Below are positions 1 to 5,081 of a stretch of DNA of 5,081 nucleotides, one piece after another. The stretch is from Sandarakinorhabdus sp. GTDB taxonomy: Bacteria > Pseudomonadota > Alphaproteobacteria > Sphingomonadales > Sphingomonadaceae. The stretch is from NCBI GenBank assembly GCA_025458465.1, contig JALOSK010000159.1, positions 1-5,081 of the forward strand. The letters are read 5' to 3'. Each line of letters opens with the position of its first letter. Within the stretch, counting starts at the first letter, position 1. The translations under genes were made by a program, and so were the position numbers. Below the pieces are notes generated by a model, which made no database searches, was not told the DNA's origin, and worked only from the letters and a program-made list of their open reading frames with translations.

Positions 1-945
1 GGCACCAAGCTGTTTCCATCGGGCGTCGCCGCCATCACCACCAGTCTGCTGGCGGTGCTGAAGGCCGGCGACGAATTGCTGGTGACCGACAGCGCCTATG
101 AACCTAGCCGCACCTTTGCCGATCATCTGCTGGCCCCGCTGGGCATTGCCGCCCGCTATTATGATCCGCGCTGCGGCGCCGGAATCGCCGATGTGATGTC
201 GGAAAAAACCCGGGCCATCCTGCTGGAATCGCCGGGTTCCCTGTCATTCGAGATCCAGGATCTGCCGGCCATCACCCGGGTTGCGCGGGCGCGTGGCATC
301 ACCACCATCATCGACAACACCTGGGCCACACCGCTGCGCCTGCAGCCGCTGGCACTGGGTGTCGACATCAGCATCCAGGCGCTGACCAAATATGTCGCTG
401 GCCATAGCGATCTGCTGATGGGCAGCGCCACCGCGACCCCGGAACTGTGGCCGCGCCTGAAAGCCGCCGCCTATCGGCTGGGCCACCATGTAGGGGCTGA
501 TGATTGCGCGCTGGTGCTGCGCGGCCTGCGCACGCTGGCGCTGCGGCTTGATCGGCACGAACAATCGGCGCTGGCCATTGCGCGCTGGCTGGAATCCCAT
601 CCAGCCGTGGACCGCGTGTGGCACCCGGCCCTGCCCTCCCACCCGGATCATGCGCTTTTCAAGCGGGATTTCGCCGGCGCCACCGGCCTGTTCGCCATCG
701 TGCTGAAACAGGGCAGCCGGCCGCACACCGCCGCCCTGATCGACGGGCTTCGGCATTTCGGCATCGGCTTTTCGTGGGGCGGCTATGAATCGCTGGTGCT
801 GCCGGTGGAGCTTGATCGCATCCGCACCGCCACCCGGACAGATCTGCCCGGCCCGATCATCAGGCTGTCCATCGGCCTTGAGGACGTGGACGATCTGATT
901 GCCGATCTCGATGCCGGGCTGGCGCGCTATCAGGCGCAGTTCTAG
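1..945 (+). CDS. metC: Cystathionine beta-lyase, 5'-truncated by the window edge
   Basis: PLP-dependent enzyme of the Cys/Met metabolism family. It cleaves cystathionine to homocysteine, pyruvate and ammonia in the cytoplasm, the penultimate step of methionine synthesis. The reading frame is open from base 1 (GTKLFPSGVAAITT...), giving 314 visible residues. Comparison with remembered E. coli MetC (395 aa) implies about 80 N-terminal residues lie upstream. Visible landmarks are SAYEP (Tyr near window residue 33, cofactor/substrate contact), IIDNTW with the Asp that pairs with the pyridine nitrogen (codon 313-315), and ALTKYVAGHSD with the Schiff-base Lys (codon 388-390). SWGGYESL and a closing IIRLSIGLEDVDDLIADLD with the carboxylate-binding Arg follow. 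SWGGYES and the Asp/Lys spacing favour beta-lyase over cystathionine gamma-synthase or gamma-lyase. A GTG at 55 is internal and not the start. The gene ends in TAG and converges on prfB. Its promoter is outside the window. The exact substrate (cystathionine or a broader cysteine-S-conjugate) is inferred from family resemblance. Confidence 0.95.
   Translation, partial: GTKLFPSGVAAITTSLLAVLKAGDELLVTDSAYEPSRTFADHLLAPLGIAARYYDPRCGAGIADVMSEKTRAILLESPGSLSFEIQDLPAITRVARARGITTIIDNTWATPLRLQPLALGVDISIQALTKYVAGHSDLLMGSATATPELWPRLKAAAYRLGHHVGADDCALVLRGLRTLALRLDRHEQSALAIARWLESHPAVDRVWHPALPSHPDHALFKRDFAGATGLFAIVLKQGSRPHTAALIDGLRHFGIGFSWGGYESLVLPVELDRIRTATRTDLPGPIIRLSIGLEDVDDLIADLDAGLARYQAQF
942..945. other. 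Interlocked convergent stop codons (metC/prfB) in one CTAG
   Basis: The metC stop TAG occupies 943-945 on the plus strand, and the prfB stop TAG occupies 944-942 on the minus strand. Both come from the palindrome CTAG, so the two genes overlap tail to tail by four bases. There is no space for a dedicated terminator, and each transcript must run into the 3' end of the other gene. Confidence 0.97.
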
Positions 946-2070
946 TCAACATCCTCCACGTCCACCGTCTCGCCGGTCACGCGCTGTGACAGGGCGGCGG
1001 CCATGAACGGATCCAGTTCGCCGTCCAGCACGTCGCCCGGGCTGGTGGAGGTGACGCCGGTGCGCAGATCCTTCACCAGCTGATAGGGCTGCAGCACATA
1101 GGAACGGATCTGGTGCCCCCAGCCGATATCGGTCTTGCTGGCTTCGGTCTTGGCAGCTTCGGCCTCGCGGATGGCGAGTTCGCGTTCATACAGGCGCGCC
1201 TTCAGCATCTTCATCGCGGTGGCGCGGTTCTTGTGCTGGCTGCGTTCGGATTGGCAGGCCACCACCACCCCGGTGGGAATGTGAGTGATGCGGATGGCAC
1301 TGTCGGTGGTGTTGATGTGCTGGCCGCCGGCGCCCGATGCGCGATAGGTGTCGATGCGCAGATCGGCTTCCTTGATCTCGATCTCGATATCGTCGTCCAC
1401 CTGCGGATAGACCCACACGCTGGCAAAGCTGGTGTGGCGCCGCGCGGCGCTGTCATAGGGGCTGATGCGCACCAGCCGGTGCACGCCGCTTTCGGTCTTG
1501 GCCCAGCCATAGGCCTGGGCGCCCTTCACCAGCAGGGTGGCGTTCTTGATGCCGGCCTGTTCACCGGCATTGAAATCGATCATCTCCACCTTGTAGCCGT
1601 GGGCTTCGGCCCAGCGCTGGTACATGCGCAGCAGCATGGACGCCCAGTCCTGGCTTTCGGTGCCGCCAGCGCCGGAGTTGATTTCGATGTAGGTGTCGTT
1701 GTTGTCGGCCTCGCCCGACAGCAGCGCCGCCACCTTGTCCTTCTCGGCCTTGGCGGCCAGCGACTTCAGGGCGGCGACACCATCGTCGGCCATCGCCTCG
1801 TCACCCTCGGCTTCGGCCATCTCGATCAGCTCGACCGTGTCGTTCAGGTCGCGCTCGATCTCGCGGGTGGCGGTGATGGCCTCGTCCAGACGGCGGCGCT
1901 CGGTCATCAGGGCCTGCGCGGCCTTGGGATTGTCCCACAGCTTCGGGTCTTCAACCCGCGCGTTCAGTTCATCGAGACGGCGAAGGGCGCGATCCCAGTC
2001 AAAGAAACCTCCTCAGCAGGTCGAGCGCCTGCTTGATCTGGAGGGCGGCATTTTCGGCTTCGGCTCTCAT
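942..2070 (-). CDS. prfB: Peptide chain release factor 2, expressed through a programmed +1 frameshift
   Basis: Class I release factor that recognises UAA and UGA in the ribosomal A site and triggers hydrolysis of peptidyl-tRNA. ATG at 2070 opens a 23-codon ORF ending ...LLRRFL and then UGA at 2001-1999. Skipping T2001 gives the +1 frame, DWDRALRRLDELNARVEDP..., which continues to TAG at 944-942. The joined product is 375 aa, close to the usual 365-375. Landmarks in full-length numbering: GAGGTESQDW near 133; the codon-recognition tripeptide as SPY at 203-205 (1463-1455; SPF in E. coli); GGQ at 248-250 (1328-1320), whose Gln is normally N5-methylated by PrmC; then SQHKN and SDIGWGHQIRSYV. The residue just before SGAGGQ is Ala, as in most RF2s, not the Thr peculiar to E. 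coli K-12. An ATG at 1907 gives an uninterrupted 321-aa ORF but would delete much of the N-terminal helical domain, so it is not the true start. The gene is 45 bases downstream of mrcA, probably cotranscribed. RF2 level is autoregulated at the frameshift. Confidence 0.96.
1998..2013 (-). promoter_or_regulatory. prfB: RF2 programmed +1 ribosomal frameshift site
   Basis: Read on the minus strand, the site is AGGAGG (2013-2008), TTT spacer, CTT (2004-2002), TGA (2001-1999), C. It has the canonical parts of the bacterial prfB switch. These are an internal Shine-Dalgarno element three bases from the slippery Leu codon CUU, an in-frame UGA, and a C after the stop that makes termination inefficient. 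When RF2 is scarce the ribosome pauses, peptidyl-tRNA-Leu slips from CUU to UUU, and translation continues at GAC (Asp). When RF2 is abundant the product stops at 23 aa. The layout matches the E. coli site in spacing. Here the SD-like element is a perfect six-base complement to the 16S 3' end, and the UGA is codon 24 (codon 26 in E. coli). Regulation itself is known from the family, not shown here. Confidence 0.96.
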
Positions 2071-2115
2071 GGCCCTGCCGATAGAGGCGCAGGCCCGGGC
2101 TTGCAAGATGGCGCG
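2071..2115 (-). other. mrcA-prfB intergenic spacer with a weak prfB ribosome binding site
   Basis: Forty-five bases separate the mrcA TGA from the prfB ATG. Just before the ATG the mRNA reads GGCAGGGCC, so the only SD-like bases (AGGG, 2076-2073) sit two bases from the start, too close to be strong. An in-frame TTG at 2106-2104 is an alternative start but has no better SD. The mrcA stop happens to be in the prfB frame. I see no promoter boxes and no hairpin followed by a T run, which supports cotranscription with mrcA. Confidence 0.6.
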
Positions 2116-4530
2116 TCAGTAAATGCCGCCGGCCTGTTCCAGGAACTGCGCGTCCGACCGCACACGCCCGCCACGCTCACCGCCGAAACCGTCATCGGCG
2201 CGGTTCACCCGGCGTGGTTCGCTCTCGGGTTTGAAGGCTTCCCAGATCACCGCCGGGCGGTTGCCGCCATCGGGCCACATGCCGAACACCCGGGTGCCGG
2301 TGCGGCGGTTGATGCGCACCATGCGCACACCGGCAGGGATGGCAAAGGGCAGTTTCGGCCAATCCTTCAGGGCCACTTGCGCCCATTGCCGCCAGATCGG
2401 TGCCGCCAGCGTGCCGCCCTGGGCATAACCGCCCATGTTCCGCGGCTTGTCATAGCCCAGATAGAGGCCGGCGACGATGTCGGGGGTGCCGCCCACGAAC
2501 CACACGTCGCGCGGGCCATTGGTGGTGCCGGTCTTGCCGGCCAGCGGCCGGTTCAGCGGCAGCAGGGCGGTGCCGGTGCCGCGCTGGATCACGCCTTCCA
2601 TCACGTGAACGATCTGATAGGCGGTGCGCGGATCCATCACCTGTTCCACCCGGCCCTGCGGCCGCGGCATCGGCCCGCCATTCCATTCCGGCGCATTGCA
2701 ACCGGGACAACCACGCGTGTCGCGTCGCCACAGTAGCTTGCCGCTCCGATCCTGCACATAATCAATCAGGCCAGGTTCCAGCCGCCGGCCCTGGTTGAAG
2801 ATCTGCGCATAGGCGTTGGTGAGCTTCATCACCGTTGTCTCGCCGGCGCCCAGCGCGATCGACAGGACCGGCTGATAATTGCCGACACCCAGTGCCTTGG
2901 CCTGGGCCACGATGTTGTTCATGCCGGTGGCATCAGCAACGCGCACGGTCATCAGGTTGCGGGACTGTTCCAGGCCCCAGCGCAGAGTCTGCGCACCGGC
3001 GCCGCGCATGTTGCCGAAGTTGCGGAAGCATTTGGTGCCCAGGCTGCGCGTCTGGAACACGCAATATGGCCCATCGACCACGATACTGGCCGGCGTGAAG
3101 CCATGGTCCATTGCCGTGGCGTAAACGATCGGCTTGAAGGTGGAGCCGGGCTGGCGATTGGCCTGGGTGGCCCGGTTGAAGGCCTGGGCCCGCGCATCGA
3201 ACCCGCCCACCATCGCCCGCACGCGCCCCGATGCCACTTCCTCCACCACCATGCCGCCCGACACTTCCGGTGGCTGGCGCAGCGCCCAGGAGCCACCATT
3301 TCCGCCCGGCGTTTTCGTGACCACGATGACATCGCCCGGTTGCAGGGCCTGGGCGGCGCTGCGCCCGGTGGAGCGATAGGGGCGTGCCGCGTTGCGCCCG
3401 TTCAACGTGGCCGTGCTGCCGTCGGTAAAACCGATGCGGCTGTCGTTGCCGCTCTTGCCCAGCACCACCGCCTTCTTCCAGCTGTCATAGCCCAGCGCCA
3501 CCGACACGCCGGCCAGCCGGGTTGGCCAGCCCTCGCCTGTGTCGATGCGGCCCTGCGGCCCGCGCCAGGCACGGCCAGCCTCGTATCGGGCCATGCCGTC
3601 GCGCATCGCCTGTTCGGCCGCCGCCTGCATCACCGGATCCAGCGACGTGCGCACCCACAGGCCGCCGCCATAGACGCTGTTCGGCCCATCCTCCTGCGCT
3701 TCGCCAAACCTGGCGATCAGGGTGCGGCGCACCTCCTCGACGAAATAATCGTCGCGCGGGCGCGGGCGCGGCCGGGTGGGGATGGCGCCCAGTGGCGCGG
3801 CAGCGGCCTCGGCCCGTTCGGCCTCGCTGATGAAGCCATTGGCGGCCATCTGGCGCAGCACATAATCGCGGCGGGCCAGCGCGCGTTCGGCCCGGCGAAT
3901 GGGGTCATAGGTGGACGGCGCCTTGGGCAGGATCGCCAGATAGGCGATCTGCGGCAGGCTCAGCGCTTCGACCGACACACCGAAATAGGACTGGGCGGCC
4001 GCCTCCACCCCATAGGCGTTGCGGCCAAGGAAAATCTGGTTGAGGTAGATTTCGAGGATCTGTTCCTTGGTCAGCGCCGCTTCCAGCCGGCGCGCCAGAA
4101 TTGCTTCCCGCAGCTTGCGCCACAGGCTGACCTCGTTGCCGACCAGCGATTTCGCCACCTGCTGGGTGATGGTGGAGGCCCCCACCGGCCGACGATCGCT
4201 GAACAGGCCGGCAACGTTGGTGACAACCGCGTTGGCGATGCCCAGCCAGTCGATGCCTTCATGTTCGAAGAAGGTCTTGTCCTCCGCCGAGATGAAGGCC
4301 TGCACAAGGCGCGGCGGCAGTTCGGCATAGGGCAGATACACGCGCCGCTCCCGCGTGTAGCTGGTGACGATCTCGCCATTCACGTCGCGCACGGTGGACG
4401 GCAGCGCCGGGGTGAAGCCGGCCAGCTCTGCCTCGGTCGGCAGGCCCTTGGTTGCCTGCCAATAGACGCCGCCGGCCAGCAGCAGCGGCATGATCAGCAA
4501 AAGCGCAAGCAGGAGACGGCGGCGGTTCAC
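2116..4530 (-). CDS. mrcA: Penicillin-binding protein 1A (bifunctional glycosyltransferase/transpeptidase)
   Basis: Class A PBP of 804 aa. It polymerises lipid II into glycan strands and cross-links the peptides on the periplasmic face of the inner membrane. N-terminus NRRR followed by a hydrophobic segment (about 6-24) is the single membrane anchor. The GT51 domain follows, with EDKTFFEH at 83-90 (catalytic Glu83), GASTITQQ 117-124, RKLREA 138-143 and KEQILEIYLN 155-164. An Arg/Pro linker lies near 253-259, then an OB-like insert roughly 310-425. The transpeptidase domain has GSTFK with nucleophile Ser463 (codon 3144-3142), SRN 523-525 and KTGTTN 666-671, so both active sites look intact. 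Cysteines C490, C501 and the C608-x-x-C611 pair are candidates for periplasmic disulfides. The tail ends AGGIY. Start: GTG at 4530 is the first possible start after an in-frame stop at 4593-4591, has no clear SD, and puts positive charges before the membrane segment. An internal ATG (residue 14) would cut into it. The gene lies 49 bases after the amidase and 45 before prfB. Confidence 0.96.
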   Translation of the reverse strand: MNRRRLLLALLLIMPLLLAGGVYWQATKGLPTEAELAGFTPALPSTVRDVNGEIVTSYTRERRVYLPYAELPPRLVQAFISAEDKTFFEHEGIDWLGIANAVVTNVAGLFSDRRPVGASTITQQVAKSLVGNEVSLWRKLREAILARRLEAALTKEQILEIYLNQIFLGRNAYGVEAAAQSYFGVSVEALSLPQIAYLAILPKAPSTYDPIRRAERALARRDYVLRQMAANGFISEAERAEAAAAPLGAIPTRPRPRPRDDYFVEEVRRTLIARFGEAQEDGPNSVYGGGLWVRTSLDPVMQAAAEQAMRDGMARYEAGRAWRGPQGRIDTGEGWPTRLAGVSVALGYDSWKKAVVLGKSGNDSRIGFTDGSTATLNGRNAARPYRSTGRSAAQALQPGDVIVVTKTPGGNGGSWALRQPPEVSGGMVVEEVASGRVRAMVGGFDARAQAFNRATQANRQPGSTFKPIVYATAMDHGFTPASIVVDGPYCVFQTRSLGTKCFRNFGNMRGAGAQTLRWGLEQSRNLMTVRVADATGMNNIVAQAKALGVGNYQPVLSIALGAGETTVMKLTNAYAQIFNQGRRLEPGLIDYVQDRSGKLLWRRDTRGCPGCNAPEWNGGPMPRPQGRVEQVMDPRTAYQIVHVMEGVIQRGTGTALLPLNRPLAGKTGTTNGPRDVWFVGGTPDIVAGLYLGYDKPRNMGGYAQGGTLAAPIWRQWAQVALKDWPKLPFAIPAGVRMVRINRRTGTRVFGMWPDGGNRPAVIWEAFKPESEPRRVNRADDGFGGERGGRVRSDAQFLEQAGGIY

Positions 4531-4579
4531 GGGCCAAGCGATAGCGGCGCGGCGGTGCGGAGGGAAGGCCGAACCGGCC
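4531..4579 (-). other. amidase-mrcA intergenic spacer
   Basis: Forty-nine bases lie between the amidase TGA and the mrcA GTG. The mRNA just upstream of the GTG reads CTATCGCTTGGCCC, with no recognisable Shine-Dalgarno match. No -35/-10 pair and no hairpin plus T-run terminator is visible. The spacing is compatible with one transcript carrying both genes, and mrcA translation may depend on ribosomes arriving from the amidase gene (inference). Confidence 0.5.
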
Positions 4580-5081
4580 TCATTCGCCGGTCAGGTGGCG
4601 CTCGATGGCGCGCGCCACGCCCCGCGCAACCCGGCGACGGCCGGCGGCGGAGAACAGGCGCTCGGCATCATCCTTGTTGGTGACATAGCCGGTTTCCAGC
4701 AACACCGACGGCACATCGGGCGCCTTCAGCACGGCAAAGGCGGCAAAATGGTGGAACTCGCCGCGAAAGTTCACCTCCTCCTCCTCCAGTGCGTTCTGCA
4801 GCACCTCGGCAAACAGCACGGAAACATTGCCGGTGGCCCGGCGCAGCAGATCAACCATGATCTCCCCCACCTCCGGCGCTTCCACGCCCAGGTTGACGCC
4901 GCCGATGATGTCCGCCTTGTTTTCCCGTGCCGCCAGACGTTCGGCAATCGCATCGCTGGCCACGGCCGACAGCGTATACACTGACGCACCGCGCGCCTGT
5001 TCGTTGGCGGCACTGTCGGCATGGATGGACACGAACAGATCGGCGCGGGCATCGCGGGCAATGCGCACGCGGCCGCCCAGC
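4580..5081 (-). CDS. amiC: N-acetylmuramoyl-L-alanine amidase (Amidase_3, AmiC-like), 5'-truncated by the window edge
   Basis: Zinc amidase that cuts the bond between MurNAc and L-Ala of the stem peptide in the periplasm, typically during daughter-cell separation. Only the C-terminal 166 residues are present; the frame stays open to the window edge (LGGRVRIARDARADL...). Visible motifs are LFVSIHADS, with a zinc-binding His (codon 5023-5021), and ENKADIIGGVNL. A helical stretch follows where activator-controlled amidases carry a regulatory helix, and then VLKAPDVPSVLLETGYVTN with the catalytic Glu (codon 4696-4694). The first zinc His (in the usual DPGHGG), the second ligand Glu, any AMIN domain and the signal peptide must lie beyond 5081. 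A GTG at 5068 is internal, since conserved sequence precedes it. The gene ends in TGA, 49 bases before mrcA. In many alphaproteobacteria this amidase sits between rne and mrcA, so rne may lie just outside (established synteny, not seen here). The amiC label rests on that synteny plus the family motifs. Confidence 0.92.
   Translation of the reverse strand, partial: LGGRVRIARDARADLFVSIHADSAANEQARGASVYTLSAVASDAIAERLAARENKADIIGGVNLGVEAPEVGEIMVDLLRRATGNVSVLFAEVLQNALEEEEVNFRGEFHHFAAFAVLKAPDVPSVLLETGYVTNKDDAERLFSAAGRRRVARGVARAIERHLTGE

Noticed and set aside
55..945. metC starting at the GTG at 55.
   Set aside because: Conserved family sequence (LFPSGVAAITT) precedes it in frame, so the true start is upstream of the window.
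942..1907. prfB as a 321-aa gene starting at ATG 1907.
   Set aside because: Conserved RF2 sequence continues upstream through the +1 frameshift to ATG 2070, so this ATG is internal.
1999..2001. In-frame TGA as evidence of a prfB pseudogene or a selenocysteine codon.
   Set aside because: AGGAGG, the 3-base spacer, CTT and TGAC match the known RF2 frameshift signal, and the +1 frame stays open to the end.
1113..2036. A 307-codon open frame on the plus strand, antisense to prfB.
   Set aside because: It mirrors the codon pattern of RF2 on the other strand (runs of G, A, V, H and D), has no family resemblance and no ribosome binding site.
2093..2100. Palindrome GCCCGGGC between mrcA and prfB as a terminator or operator.
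   Set aside because: It has no loop and no T run, and eight-base GC palindromes are expected by chance at this composition.
1693..2736. A 347-codon plus-strand frame spanning the prfB 5' end and the mrcA 3' end.
   Set aside because: It crosses two well-supported genes in antisense, and its start is Ser/Ala-rich shadow sequence with no domain signal.
3754..3774. Tandem Arg-Pro codons (RPRPRPR) in mrcA as a DNA repeat.
   Set aside because: It is a short low-complexity interdomain linker just before DYFVEEVRR, fully explained by coding.
3103..4683. A 526-codon open frame on the plus strand, antisense to mrcA.
   Set aside because: It overlaps a PBP1A with all catalytic motifs. The translation is low-complexity (A/G/H/R/Q-rich) with no recognisable domain, as expected of a GC-rich antisense shadow.

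Overview
The window reads as an ordinary chromosomal segment of a GC-rich alphaproteobacterium. The GC-rich third positions, the RF2 wording (SPYDS, YRASGAGGQHIN) and the gene order amidase - PBP1A - RF2 all fit that class. Sphingomonadales is a reasonable guess from protein style, but the order is inference. Coding density is almost complete. There is no mobile element, tRNA, rRNA or CRISPR array, and no stretch over 50 bases lacks a gene.

Layout: positions 1-945 (+) hold the 3' four-fifths of a cystathionine beta-lyase gene (metC). Everything else is on the minus strand and is transcribed from right to left. First comes the C-terminal part of a periplasmic Zn amidase (4580-5081, cut by the window edge). 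Next is a complete class A penicillin-binding protein 1A (2116-4530), then a complete peptide chain release factor 2 gene (942-2070). The minus-strand genes are separated by 49 and 45 bases and look like one operon. The metC and prfB genes converge, and their stop codons interlock in a single CTAG tetranucleotide at 942-945.

The most informative element is in prfB. The conceptual ORF begins only at 1907, but the real gene starts at an ATG at 2070. It runs 23 codons to an in-frame UGA at 2001-1999 and continues in the +1 frame. The junction carries the classic RF2 autoregulatory frameshift signal: AGGAGG, a 3-base spacer, CUU, UGA, C. The product is 375 aa, normal for RF2. The gene itself ends in UAG, a codon read by RF1, so RF2 shortage affects only the internal UGA.

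Functionally, the minus-strand cluster joins peptidoglycan cleavage (amidase) and synthesis (PBP1A) with translation termination (RF2). metC belongs to methionine biosynthesis. I see no undescribed system. The points worth a second look are the frameshift site, the interlocked stops, possible disulfide cysteines in PBP1A, and an SD-like purine run inside the amidase gene.
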